A stretch of 64,000 nucleotides of DNA from Maricaulis maris_C (lineage in GTDB: Bacteria; Pseudomonadota; Alphaproteobacteria; Caulobacterales; Maricaulaceae). The first letter of the stretch is position 1. Each line of letters opens with the position of its first letter. This document shows, one piece after another, positions 17,145 to 24,935 of the stretch. The notes beneath the pieces are model-generated. The model had not been told where the DNA came from. It ran no database searches and was given only the letters and a program-made list of their open reading frames with translations. Location: contig NZ_JAGDYT010000006.1 in assembly GCF_049116555.1 (NCBI RefSeq), forward strand, positions 372,001-436,000. Reading direction: 5' to 3'. The position numbers were made by a program, and so were the translations under genes.

Positions 17145-17327
17145 TCAGCGCCGGGCGATGATCCAGACCGCGTGCACAATACCCGGGACATAGCCAAGGA
17201 TGGTCAGGACGATATTGATCCAGAACTGGATACCGATCCCGACCTGCAGGAAGACGCCGAGCGGCGGTAACAGGACCGCGGCGATGATGCGGATGATATC
17301 GCCGGATGTGACGGTCTTCTCGGCCAT
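17145..17327 (-). CDS. YqaE/Pmp3 family small membrane protein
   Basis: A 60-residue protein with two membrane helices and the Pmp3/UPF0057 signature (AVLLPPLGVFLQVG, then FWINIVLTILGYVPGIVHAVWII). Family members affect membrane potential and stress tolerance. The start is set at MAEKTVTSG (17327), the usual length. A 15 bp direct repeat GGTCAGCGCCGGGCG occurs at 17073-17087 and again across its 3' end at 17143-17157. Confidence 0.9.
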   Translation of the reverse strand: MAEKTVTSGDIIRIIAAVLLPPLGVFLQVGIGIQFWINIVLTILGYVPGIVHAVWIIARR

Positions 17328-17489
17328 GGGTCGGGCTCCTCGCTGCTCGGACCTGCGAACAGACTCAGACAATACGGCGAAATTTCGACTTAAATCCCGG
17401 CACCCGGCTTAGACCTCGCGCAAGACATGCCTGTTCTCATGGCCCTCCATGAGGCCGTTTGCACACGGTCGGACGGGAGAGGTGCTGAA

Positions 17490-18425
17490 ATGACAGGCAA
17501 GGCTCAAGTCGTGGTCTTCGCGTCGCAGAAAGGCGGATCCGGCAAGACCACCGTGTCGGCGCACATGGCGGTGCAGGCGGAATTGTCCGGCGCCGGGCCG
17601 GTCGCGCTGATCGATACCGATCCGCAAGGCTCGATGGCAAAATGGTGGAATGCGCGAGCCAGCGCCGCGCCCGCCTTCGCCCGCATATCGGTGCCGGATC
17701 TGGGGCGTGACATCAAGCTGCTGGAGGATGCCGGCTATCGCCTGATCATCATCGACACGCCGCCAGCCGTAACCTCGACCATTGCCGAGGTGATCACCCA
17801 TGCCGACCTGGTCGTGCTGCCAACCCGGCCCAGCCCGCACGATCTGCGCGCCGTGGGTCCGACGGTCGATATCGTGCAGATGCAGGACAAGCCGCTGGTC
17901 TTCGTGATCAACTCGGCGACCGCCCGGGCCAGGATCACCGGCGAGACGGCCGTCGCCCTCTCCCAGCACGGGACGGTCGCGCCGGTCACACTGCATCACC
18001 GCGTCGACTTCGCGGCCTCCATGATTGATGGCCGCACCGTCGGAGAGGTCTCCGAAACCAGCCGCTCGGCCAGTGAGGTTGCCAATCTCTGGGCCTATCT
18101 CGATGACCGGCTCATGCGCATGCGGGCCAGCGATCCGCGCGACATGCTGGATCGGCCACCACGCTCCACCTTCGAGGCCGACATCCTGTCGCCGGCCACC
18201 GCCGGCATGTCAGGCCAGGAGGTGGATGAGGACGAGGACGCGCTGGAAAACCAGCCGGGTTATGCCCTCGCCGGCACGGCCGCACCGCCGCCCGATCCGG
18301 CACCCTCCGCCAATTCCAACTGGGACGGCATAGACCGCCGCAAGGCCGATAGCGGTCCGCCCCCCGGCAAGCCGGACCGTCGCCGCGCGGCCCATCAACC
18401 CTTCGGCCGTCGTTTCACGGCCTGA
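17490..18425 (+). CDS. ParA/MinD-family ATPase with disordered C-terminal extension
   Basis: A 311-residue ATPase. The deviant Walker A is KGGSGKTT near the N-terminus, with the Walker A' lysine in KGG, switch I DTDPQGS and Walker B IIIDTPP. The ATPase core ends near residue 215. The remaining 95 residues are Pro/Asp/Arg-rich and probably disordered, which is unusual for chromosome-partition ParA. The ATG at 17490 follows GGGAGAGG. The next gene, 23 bp on, has a ribbon-helix-helix end, the usual partner type for small ParA proteins. The locus is not the main parABS: no ParB or parS is present. A positioning role for some other cargo is an inference. Confidence 0.88.
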   Translation: MTGKAQVVVFASQKGGSGKTTVSAHMAVQAELSGAGPVALIDTDPQGSMAKWWNARASAAPAFARISVPDLGRDIKLLEDAGYRLIIIDTPPAVTSTIAEVITHADLVVLPTRPSPHDLRAVGPTVDIVQMQDKPLVFVINSATARARITGETAVALSQHGTVAPVTLHHRVDFAASMIDGRTVGEVSETSRSASEVANLWAYLDDRLMRMRASDPRDMLDRPPRSTFEADILSPATAGMSGQEVDEDEDALENQPGYALAGTAAPPPDPAPSANSNWDGIDRRKADSGPPPGKPDRRRAAHQPFGRRFTA

Positions 18426-18448
18426 GCCCCGACAGGAAGGACATCCCG

Positions 18449-18997
18449 ATGAGCGCCAAATATGCCAGCCTTCATGCCGGTCTCCTGGCCCGCAAGGGCG
18501 AAGCCTCGCCCGCCATCCCCTCACCGCTCGGCCAGGTCTCCTATACCGACCTGCCGCAACGCCGCGACATCGAGCCGGCGCGGCCGGAAAACCTGACCTC
18601 CCAGACTCGCGAAACCAGCCAATCCCTGATTGCCCGCAAGACGGCGTCTCCAGCGGGCAAGCCTGCGCCGGTCGCACACCCGGCGTCTGACTCCGGTTCC
18701 GGCCCGTCCTTGAGGCGGCGCCCGAAAACATCCGCTTCCGCCTCGCCGCAGGGCGGATGTTGCAGCGAGGGCGCGACCCCCAGTCCGCCACCGCTGCCCG
18801 GACCTGACGGCCCGCTGGCGCATCGTGCCACCGTGCGCCTGACCGCCGAGCAGAAGCGTCGACTGGGCACGGTGTCAGTTCAGATGAACTGGTCGCAACA
18901 ACGCATTCTCGCAATTGCCCTGGACGATTGGCTGGATCGATTGTGCGCGAACGAGATGAGCAATTGCGCCTGTCTGCAGGCGCGAAAGCCCGGCTAG
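18449..18997 (+). CDS. Protein with C-terminal ribbon-helix-helix motif, partner of the ParA-like ATPase
   Basis: A 182-residue protein. The first 125 residues are low-complexity (Pro, Ser, Ala, Arg) and probably disordered. The end at about 125-165 reads as strand ATVRLT, helix AEQKRRLGTVSVQ, turn, helix QQRILAIALDDWLDRL, which is the ribbon-helix-helix (ParG/CopG-like) pattern. The basic N-terminal tail could stimulate the ATPase upstream, as ParG-type tails do. The assignment rests on pattern reading only. The start MSAKYASLHAG follows GGAAGG. Confidence 0.7.
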   Translation: MSAKYASLHAGLLARKGEASPAIPSPLGQVSYTDLPQRRDIEPARPENLTSQTRETSQSLIARKTASPAGKPAPVAHPASDSGSGPSLRRRPKTSASASPQGGCCSEGATPSPPPLPGPDGPLAHRATVRLTAEQKRRLGTVSVQMNWSQQRILAIALDDWLDRLCANEMSNCACLQARKPG

Positions 18998-19101
18998 CTA
19001 CCCGCAAACGCATGGCCGTTGCCCGCCCTGATTGGCCAAAGCGTCACATTCTCGGCATGATTGACGCCATAACCGCCCCTTCGCGACGAAAGGGAAAGCG
19101 T

Positions 19102-19500
19102 GTGGTCCAGGCCTATTCCATGCAGGGCTTCGAGATTCGTATTGACGGCCAGGTGCTGGAAATGCGGACCGACGGCACACGCACGGCTGCCATGGGTCGC
19201 GATCCCGGACGCTCCTTCGAATCCTTTCTGGCCAACACCCATGTCACCGGGATCCTGTTCGATGTCCGCGGTGCGGTCTATGAGCTGGACGAGATCGAGT
19301 GGGAGGAACGGGCGCGGCTGATCGCCCGCGTTTGCCAGGGCCATCCGACCGCCTTCGTCAACCGCCAGGACCAGGACACCCAGGTCGCCCGGGTCTTGCA
19401 CCATCTGGAATCCCGCGGGGGTCGGGGCCTGTCCTGCCGTTCGCGCCAAGCCGCCCGATTATGGCTGGGTGGGGTGACCGACCACCCCGGCTCGCGCTAG
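19102..19500 (+). CDS. STAS/SpoIIAA-like protein of unknown function, paralogue 1
   Basis: A 132-residue protein. An N-terminal strand block (MQGFEIRIDGQVLEMRTDG) is followed by a helix-rich part with ILFDVRGAVYELDEIEWEERARL and VARVLHHLES, a layout reminiscent of the SpoIIAA/STAS-like fold. It is clearly paralogous to the next gene: both have MQGF at codon 7, DVR-A-Y-L-E-EW-ER and a final helix with RxW. The GTG at 19102, with AGGGAAAG upstream, is chosen because it gives the same six-residue lead before MQGF as in the paralogue. It probably shares an operon with the ParA/RHH pair. Confidence 0.65.
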   Translation: MVQAYSMQGFEIRIDGQVLEMRTDGTRTAAMGRDPGRSFESFLANTHVTGILFDVRGAVYELDEIEWEERARLIARVCQGHPTAFVNRQDQDTQVARVLHHLESRGGRGLSCRSRQAARLWLGGVTDHPGSR

Positions 19501-19518
19501 CCTTGGACAAGGCGTGAG

Positions 19519-19530
19519 CGTCAATTGACG
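19519..19530. promoter_or_regulatory. Perfect 12 bp palindrome upstream of paralogue 2
   Basis: CGTCAATTGACG is a perfect palindrome lying between the stop of the first paralogue and the start of the second, just ahead of the AGAGGGG ribosome binding site. It could be an operator, for example for the ribbon-helix-helix protein encoded in the same locus, but nothing shows what binds it. Confidence 0.35.
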
Positions 19531-19547
19531 TCAGAGGGGTGAACCGG

Positions 19548-19922
19548 TTGCGTTCCAGCTTTTCCATGCAAGGCTTCGACCTGCAGCTCAGGAACGGCGT
19601 TATCGAGCTCCGCGCCCAGGGTGAGAGACTGGCTGGCGATGAGCGAGCTCCCGCCGCCGCCTTCACCTCGATCGCGGCAAAGCTCGACTCCCAACTGATC
19701 CTCTACGACGTGCGCGACGCGAATTATCGCTTGTCCGAGCTGGAATGGGATGAGCGGTTGCGCTTTGTCGCCCGCCTGTTCAGCGGATATCGCACGGCCT
19801 ACATCATCCGCGCCGACCAGAAAACGGCCGCAAGCCGCGCGTGCAAGGCACATGCTCGAAATGGCGACAAGGCCCGGGCTTTCACGTCGAAAGGCGTCGC
19901 CAGGGACTGGCTGATCCGCTGA
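19548..19922 (+). CDS. STAS/SpoIIAA-like protein of unknown function, paralogue 2
   Basis: A 124-residue paralogue of the preceding gene product (MQGFDLQLRNGVIELRAQG, LILYDVRDANYRLSELEWDER, then a basic C-terminal helix ending ARDWLIR). TTG at 19548 is preferred over GTG at 19539 because AGAGGGG then sits 8 bp upstream and the N-termini of the paralogues align. It is the last gene of the ParA/RHH locus and converges on the Lon-domain gene with 3 bp between. Confidence 0.65.
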   Translation: MRSSFSMQGFDLQLRNGVIELRAQGERLAGDERAPAAAFTSIAAKLDSQLILYDVRDANYRLSELEWDERLRFVARLFSGYRTAYIIRADQKTAASRACKAHARNGDKARAFTSKGVARDWLIR

Positions 19923-19925
19923 CGC

Positions 19926-20561
19926 TTACTGCATCGAGCCGCCGGCATTTCCGGCAATCCGCGCCGCCAGAAGGTCCTGCATCAGATCCAGTCGCGCGGT
20001 CGTGTCCTGCGCTTCCAGCAAGGCCTGGCGGTCAGCCGACGCGAAGGGTGCCGACATGGCCAGTTGATCGACCAGGACCGGCAAGGGCGCGTCCCGAAGC
20101 GTCCGCCAGTCGGCAGCGAGCTGTTCCGCTTCAAACCACGCCTGCAGCAATCCAAGAAGCCGGTCACGATCCACGCTCGGCACTTGCCGCGGCAAAAGGT
20201 CATCGGCAAAACCGGAATAATCAGCCGCGCCAACACGATAAGGCTTGCCGACCTCGATTTCCTGGCACAAGCGGAAGCGGCTCACGCCGACAAGCGTGAT
20301 CAGATAACGGCCATCATCGGTTTCCTGCCATTGCTTCAACCGACCGGCGCCTCCGATCGGTGCGAGCTCCGGCTTTTCCGGATTTCTGCCGGAGCGGCAC
20401 TGAATGATGCCGACATGTCCGTCGCCATGCCGGACATCGTCCAGCATGTTGAGATAGCGCGGCTCAAAGACATTCAGCGGCAATATCTCTCCGGGCAGGA
20501 GGATGGCGCCCCCCAATGGAAAGAGCGGCAGGTGTTCGGGAAGGTCTTCGAAATCCGTCAT
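19926..20561 (-). CDS. Lon N-terminal substrate-binding-domain protein
   Basis: A 211-residue protein containing only the Lon protease N-domain (LPLFPLGGAILLPGEILPLNVFEPRY split over the first strands, later GVSRFRL). It has no AAA or protease domain. Such stand-alone proteins are widespread in alphaproteobacteria; their substrates are unknown. The start MTDFEDLPEHLPL at 20561 matches the usual family start. It is last in a minus-strand group with the SRPBCC protein and the DUF1993 protein upstream. Confidence 0.9.
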   Translation of the reverse strand: MTDFEDLPEHLPLFPLGGAILLPGEILPLNVFEPRYLNMLDDVRHGDGHVGIIQCRSGRNPEKPELAPIGGAGRLKQWQETDDGRYLITLVGVSRFRLCQEIEVGKPYRVGAADYSGFADDLLPRQVPSVDRDRLLGLLQAWFEAEQLAADWRTLRDAPLPVLVDQLAMSAPFASADRQALLEAQDTTARLDLMQDLLAARIAGNAGGSMQ

Positions 20562-20598
20562 TCGGTTGAGATAGGGCTGAGCTCGGGGCCTGCCAAGG

Positions 20599-21174
20599 TC
20601 AGGGCTGAGTGACAAAGGCAGAACAGGCTTCGTCAGGCGCGAGATGGCAATCGGCTTCGACCCAGGGGCGAAGGCGCGCATCGATGAAATGCACCCAGAC
20701 CGATCGGACGATTGCGGCCATCTCCGCGTCTATTTCCCCGGCCATGTGGAGCTCGACCGTGAAGGCCGTCCTGTCGCCCTCTCCGGCGTCCTCGAGCGAC
20801 CAGCTGGTGACCATGTCGAAGGCCCGGCCTGACAGGCCAAGCGGTCCATGCAGGCGCAGCTCATAAGGCGCGCGAACAAAGATGACCCGCGCGTGCAGCG
20901 TCCCATTATCCGAGCCCGCCTCGAAACGCTCATAGAAGCGCCCGTCAAAGCGGGGCTCGATCACCATCTCGGCCGGGTCGGGCCAGAAACTATGGTCCCA
21001 CCAACCTGTCACATCGCCTGTTGCGGCCTCGAACACCTCGGTGACGGGCGCCTCGATCTCGATGGTGAAGCGGGTTGTAAACCCCTGCGGCTCGAAGGCC
21101 TGAATGGCGGTTTCGGCGGCAGAGCCGGTGGCCGGCTGGGCGGCCACCAGTAACAGGGCTGCAAGACTGATCAT
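20599..21174 (-). CDS. Exported SRPBCC (START-like) domain protein
   Basis: A 191-residue protein. A signal peptide (MISLAALLLVAAQPATGSA) precedes an SRPBCC ligand-binding fold: IEIEAPVTEVFEAATGDVTGWW, then EPRFDGRFYERFE and VTSWSLEDAG. AHSA1/polyketide-cyclase-like proteins bind small hydrophobic ligands; export of one is unusual but seen in this class. The ATG at 21174 follows CGGAG and makes the signal peptide N-terminal, whereas the longer frame from 21234 does not. Confidence 0.78.
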   Translation of the reverse strand: MISLAALLLVAAQPATGSAAETAIQAFEPQGFTTRFTIEIEAPVTEVFEAATGDVTGWWDHSFWPDPAEMVIEPRFDGRFYERFEAGSDNGTLHARVIFVRAPYELRLHGPLGLSGRAFDMVTSWSLEDAGEGDRTAFTVELHMAGEIDAEMAAIVRSVWVHFIDARLRPWVEADCHLAPDEACSAFVTQP

Positions 21175-21226
21175 GGCAAGGCTCCGGAGTGTGGAACACC
21201 AGACTAGCCCTGCCATGGAAATCCAG

Positions 21227-21739
21227 CTAGCCACTCATGCCCATCATGTCGGCCTTGCCAAGCGGGACGCCAAGCTGGCGCAGGATGTTGTAAGCCGTGG
21301 CGGCATGGAAGATGGCATTGGTGATGACAAAGCTCTGCAGATACATCTGGCGCGGCAGCGTCATCTCCCGATCGCGCCCGGCCGGGAAAGTGATATCGGC
21401 CTGCGGATTGGCATCGATCGCGTCGGTATCGAGCGCCCAGACCGCTTCGCGGGCCTTGGCGACACGGGCGCGAAGCTCGGCGAAACTGGTTTCGGTGTCC
21501 GGCAGGGAAGCCGGTTCCACACCGGCAAGGCGCGACATGCCGCGTACGGTGAAATCGGAGACCAGCTGAACCTGACGGGTGAAGGCGAACATGTCCGGCG
21601 AAAGCCGCCAATTGAGCCAGACACTGTCCTCGACCCCCTTTTCCTTCGCATGGGCTTCGCCCTTGGCCAGGATGATGTCGACCGCGCGATAGACCTGATC
21701 GAGTTGAGTCCGTGCGACGGACGACAAGGTGATACTCAT
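21227..21739 (-). CDS. DUF1993 family protein
   Basis: A 170-residue protein with a helical-bundle pattern like DinB relatives. DUF1993 features are visible: an N-terminal helix with SVARTQLDQVYRAVDIILAKGE broken into two helices, RLSPDMFAFTRQVQL, and the C-terminal YLQSFVITNAIFHAATAYNILRQLGVPLGKAD. The function is unknown. It is first of a probable three-gene minus-strand unit. Confidence 0.87.
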   Translation of the reverse strand: MSITLSSVARTQLDQVYRAVDIILAKGEAHAKEKGVEDSVWLNWRLSPDMFAFTRQVQLVSDFTVRGMSRLAGVEPASLPDTETSFAELRARVAKAREAVWALDTDAIDANPQADITFPAGRDREMTLPRQMYLQSFVITNAIFHAATAYNILRQLGVPLGKADMMGMSG

Positions 21740-21921
21740 TTCGGCGTTCTCCCCGTTTGGTGAAAACCTCAGATGGGGGGCCGAACCAGGATCGACAAGG
21801 CGTGTTCATGTGGTTGGCTTTGCCAGCGAGAGGCCCAGACACAGGCAGACCGGGATCCCGTCAGGCATCCCGGTCAGGCATGTCGGTCGATTGCCGGCGG
21901 CGGGGAAATCCCGCCCCCGCC

Positions 21922-22311
21922 TCAGACGGCGTCACCCCAGCGGCAGAGCAGGTCCCCCTGCGGACTCCAGGTTGAGAGCCGGGCGCTGAAATCGGTTTCC
22001 ATATCCAGTGTGATGTCGGACAGGATCACCGCACCTTCACCATAGGGCTCGATATCGCCGCCCTGGTAGAGATCGAAGGACCCTCCACCGGTGCGCTGGG
22101 TAATGATCATGTCCCAGCTGGACCCGGCATCCGGCGCACTCCACGCTGTCACGACGAGGCCATCGACGGTTTCTGTCAGATCAATGCCGCAGGCCGGACC
22201 ATTCTCCAGCATGGCGAGGCGCGCTTCAGCCGGCGCCTCATCAACTTCAACGGCGAACCAGATGCTGGCCATAGCCGCCAGCGAACTCAAGGAAATCAGT
22301 TTAATACCCAT
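21922..22311 (-). CDS. csgH: CsgH-like curli chaperone
   Basis: A 129-residue periplasmic protein. A signal sequence (KLISLSSLAAMASIWFAVE) is followed by a compact beta-sandwich with CGIDLTE near the start, FDLYQGGDIEPYGEGAV in the middle, and a second cysteine near the end (LLCRWG), the CsgH pattern. CsgH is the alphaproteobacterial counterpart of CsgC and delays amyloid formation by curlin in the periplasm. A strong AAGGAGG site precedes ATG 22311. It lies 70 bp downstream of the curlin gene, separated by a strong hairpin. Confidence 0.75.
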   Translation of the reverse strand: MGIKLISLSSLAAMASIWFAVEVDEAPAEARLAMLENGPACGIDLTETVDGLVVTAWSAPDAGSSWDMIITQRTGGGSFDLYQGGDIEPYGEGAVILSDITLDMETDFSARLSTWSPQGDLLCRWGDAV

Positions 22312-22342
22312 GTCAGCCTCCTTGGCTGGGGCGGCCCGGTCG

Positions 22343-22367
22343 GCGCAGCGGCATCATGCCGCTGCGC
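22343..22367 (-). terminator. Intercistronic hairpin between curlin and csgH-like genes
   Basis: GCGCAGCGGC and GCCGCTGCGC form a perfect 10 bp stem with a 5-base loop, directly after the curlin stop codon. There is no T-run, so it is more likely to protect the curlin mRNA from 3' decay or act as a partial terminator than to end transcription fully. That would favour curlin over chaperone expression. Confidence 0.55.
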
Positions 22368-22381
22368 CCGGCGGGGTCGTC

Positions 22382-22894
22382 TTAGTGGTCGCCCTGGATA
22401 ACCAGGGTCACATTGCCAGAGCCCGACTGGCGGACATTGGCCGACTGGCCATTTCCAACCTGAATGACACCGGCGGCGTTGTTGTAGCCATACTGATTGG
22501 TCACGGCGGTGTTGTTGCGGCCAATCTGGGCGACACCGGAGATGTTGCGATTGCCGGTCTGAACGCTGCGGGCGTAGTTGTTGTAGCCCTGCTGACCGAC
22601 CACGGCGTCATTGTTGCGGCCGTACTGGTCGACATGCGCCTCGTTATAGCGGCCGCGCTGACCAACCGTGGTACCGTTGCGGGCGCCGTCCTGGATAACC
22701 GTGACGTACTGACGCTCGCCGCGCTGGTTGATCACCATGCTCTGGCGGTGGCCCTGCTGGCGACCGGCGATGTCATTCCGATAGCCTTCCTGGGCGATCG
22801 AGACGCGGTTGCGCGATTGGGCTTCAGCCGCACCGACCGTGCCGAGGATGGAAACTGCCGCGAGGGCGCTGGCGATGAGAAAGCGGGTTTTCAT
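22382..22894 (-). CDS. csgA: Curlin repeat protein (CsgA/CsgB-like amyloid subunit)
   Basis: A 170-residue secreted amyloid subunit. The signal peptide (MKTRFLIASALAAVSILGTVGAAEA, in two parts) is cleaved near AEA-QSRN. The rest is built of about six curlin repeats of roughly 22 residues with Gln, Gly and Asn at fixed places (for example VSIAQEGYRND, VTVIQDGARNG, VAQIGRNNT). The Asn/Gln/Gly-rich, lysine-free body is typical. The start at 22894 has a CGGAGT site; upstream frames are not conserved. CsgG, CsgE and CsgF are not in the window. Confidence 0.9.
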   Translation of the reverse strand: MKTRFLIASALAAVSILGTVGAAEAQSRNRVSIAQEGYRNDIAGRQQGHRQSMVINQRGERQYVTVIQDGARNGTTVGQRGRYNEAHVDQYGRNNDAVVGQQGYNNYARSVQTGNRNISGVAQIGRNNTAVTNQYGYNNAAGVIQVGNGQSANVRQSGSGNVTLVIQGDH

Positions 22895-23006
22895 TTTGAC
22901 TACTCCGTTTTGCTGGCCGACGCCCGATGCATCGAAGCCTGTCACCCGTTTTAAGGAGGCCATGATGAGCGAATGCTGAGAGCTCCATTCATAGTCACAA
23001 CAGGTA

Positions 23007-23035
23007 GATGAACAGACCGGCGAAACTTGTTCATC
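23007..23035. promoter_or_regulatory. Inverted repeat in the curlin promoter region
   Basis: GATGAACA and TGTTCATC are perfect 8 bp inverted repeats separated by 13 bp, about 110 bp upstream of the curlin start and just after the terminator of the preceding gene. The flanks CAACA and TTGTTG extend the symmetry with a small offset. It is a plausible operator for curli control; the binding protein is unknown. Confidence 0.45.
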
Positions 23036-23052
23036 TTGTTGATCCAGATAAG

Positions 23053-23084
23053 AAAAAGGCCCGCGCCTGAGGTCAGGGCGGGCC
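23053..23084 (-). terminator. Rho-independent terminator downstream of the 222-residue CsgH-like gene
   Basis: On the minus strand GGCCCGCC, an 11-base loop region and GGCGCGGGCC form a stem followed by TTTTTCTT. It lies 25 bp after the stop of 23110-23778 and ahead of the curlin promoter region, so the curlin gene probably has its own promoter in the 215 bp gap. Confidence 0.75.
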
Positions 23085-23109
23085 AGTTTGGGGTCGGAGA
23101 CAATCAGAT

Positions 23110-23778
23110 TCAGTCGTAGCGGCACTGGGCTGGCCGCGCGGCACGAAGCCGGGCGCATTGGGCAGGCGTCAGCCGTTGCTGACTGGTCGCGGAGGACGGG
23201 CGTGCCGCATTGGTGGCGGCAATGCGGGCCCGGGCCTGCTCGGCACGCGTTGGGCCGGTCACCGGGATGGACGTGGTGCGTGCGCGCGGCGCCGGTCGGA
23301 CGCCATTCAGCAAGCCCATCGGCATGATGTCGACCTGCTGCGTGGAACAGGTCAGCCGACCAGCCTGGTCATAGACAGCCAGGGAACCGCGCAACATTGC
23401 GTCCTGACCCAGCTCGGCATCGCGAAGCTCGTCCATCCCGCGATAGCCACCCGGCACGACATAGCCGAGCGTGAAATGGCTGCGAGCCAGGGCGGTGTCA
23501 CGCGAGCCATTGCTGGCGAAGCGACCGTCGAGACGCAGGTTGAGATCGCTGGTCGGGATCGCCTGATAGAGACGAAAGACATAGGACCCGCTCAGGCGCA
23601 CATCTGCCTTCGGAACAGCGACACCGCTCGAATTCGACAGATAGACCTGAATGCCGCAATCGCGGCTCGGATGCAGGTCAATGCCATTTCGGGTCTGCGC
23701 TTGCGCGGCCGACGGGACAGCGGCGAACAGGGTCGCCCCCAGGGCGATGGCGCTGGTGAAGGCTTTGAGACGAGACAT
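23110..23778 (-). CDS. Secreted CsgH-like protein with Cys-containing C-terminal tail (curli cluster)
   Basis: A 222-residue exported protein. A signal peptide (residues 1-28, ending AQA) is followed by a CsgH-like beta domain at about 30-150. It opens with CGIQVYLSN, has SGSYVFRLYQA in the middle and a second cysteine in LTCSTQQVDIM. Then comes a Pro/Arg/Thr linker and a short Cys-pair tail (LTPAQCARLRAARPAQCRYD, last 20 residues). It lies directly upstream of the curlin gene on the same strand. It may be a specialised curli chaperone or a surface-associated factor; the homology is read by pattern only. Confidence 0.65.
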   Translation of the reverse strand: MSRLKAFTSAIALGATLFAAVPSAAQAQTRNGIDLHPSRDCGIQVYLSNSSGVAVPKADVRLSGSYVFRLYQAIPTSDLNLRLDGRFASNGSRDTALARSHFTLGYVVPGGYRGMDELRDAELGQDAMLRGSLAVYDQAGRLTCSTQQVDIMPMGLLNGVRPAPRARTTSIPVTGPTRAEQARARIAATNAARPSSATSQQRLTPAQCARLRAARPAQCRYD

Positions 23779-23886
23779 GTGCAGCTCCCTTGCGGATGAA
23801 TCTCCGTGCTTGAGCTGACACTAGCGATATCGATATGAGGCTTGGCTGAGCGCCCGGTTCAGACGGCGTTCATGTAAGAATGAGCG

Positions 23887-24783
23887 TCAGCGCGCGATGG
23901 CCGCGCGGGGTGCCGAGCCGGTCGTCTCGACAGACTGCGGCAGGAGCACCGCAGCCTCAACGGTATTGCCAACGCCGAGATAATTGACCTGACCAAAGCC
24001 CATCGACTTGGCCAGTTTGATACCCTTGCCGCGATAGCCCGCCCGTGACGGGTCCGCCATCTCGGCGGTCTCGGCGTCAATCCCTTCCCCATCATCCTGG
24101 ATGATGAAGGAGAGGATGCGCCCGCCGCGCTGGAAGCGCAGCTTCACACGGCGGTCCTCATACAGGCTTTCGGCCATGCGCTTGGACAGTTTGCGCTCCC
24201 AATTGCCTTCCGCCAGGCCCTTGGCCTTTTCAGCGGGATCGAAGCCCAGATTGCCGTGTTCGATCGCATTGGCGAGCAGGACGTAAAGACCCACTGCCGT
24301 CGCGCAGGGGCGTGGCGTGGCGCGGCCCAGCAGGATGGCGACATCGCTGGCCTGTTCACGGGTCTGGATCGAGAATTCGCCCGCCGCGAGCGACTGGGTC
24401 GCCCCGAGTCCGATCTCGGAATCGGCCGGAATGGCAAGTTCCTGGGCTCGGTAGGCGCGCAGCCCGTCAATCGCATTGGCGAGGGTGCCCGCATCCGCAT
24501 CATGATCGAGAAAGATATCGGCGCCGCTGCGCCGGGCATTGCCGGTGACCAGCAAGGAGCACTGTTTCGGCGCGGCATTCTTGCGAGCGTCGGCGATTCG
24601 CGCGGCATGGGCGTCATCTGCCACGACAAGCGCAACCGGCCCCTCCTGGTCCATGGTCGGACCCAGATAGACGGTCATGCCCAAGCCCTTGGCCAGCGCT
24701 CGCGACAACACGCGTGTGCGGTTGCTGTCGCTCATGCAGAGCCAAAGCCTGTCAGGGGTCTTGCCGGTTTGGGCGATTGCCAT
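23887..24783 (-). CDS. Receiver-like / HATPase fusion protein (anti-sigma or phosphatase-regulator type)
   Basis: A 298-residue protein. The first 120 residues resemble a response-regulator fold that has lost the usual phospho-site pattern (LWLCMSDSNRTRVLSRALAK, VALVVADD, LLVTGNA). The C-terminal half is an HATPase_c_2 domain with N-box LLANAIEHGNL, G1 IQDDGEGID and a GKGI loop, as in RsbW-like kinases. No histidine-phosphotransfer helix is visible. It may read out a signal and bind a sigma factor or anti-anti-sigma protein, but no partner is adjacent. Confidence 0.72.
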   Translation of the reverse strand: MAIAQTGKTPDRLWLCMSDSNRTRVLSRALAKGLGMTVYLGPTMDQEGPVALVVADDAHAARIADARKNAAPKQCSLLVTGNARRSGADIFLDHDADAGTLANAIDGLRAYRAQELAIPADSEIGLGATQSLAAGEFSIQTREQASDVAILLGRATPRPCATAVGLYVLLANAIEHGNLGFDPAEKAKGLAEGNWERKLSKRMAESLYEDRRVKLRFQRGGRILSFIIQDDGEGIDAETAEMADPSRAGYRGKGIKLAKSMGFGQVNYLGVGNTVEAAVLLPQSVETTGSAPRAAIAR

Positions 24784-24935
24784 GCGGTCTCCAGGGAACT
24801 GAAGCAGGACTGGGTCGGAACACGCACACTAGAAACAACACATTAACAATGAATTTGACGCCGCCAAGCGCGTTTCATCGCATCATGTTTGCGACAGGAC
24901 AGAACAGGGCAAGACCGAGGAAAATCCGGGCCCGA

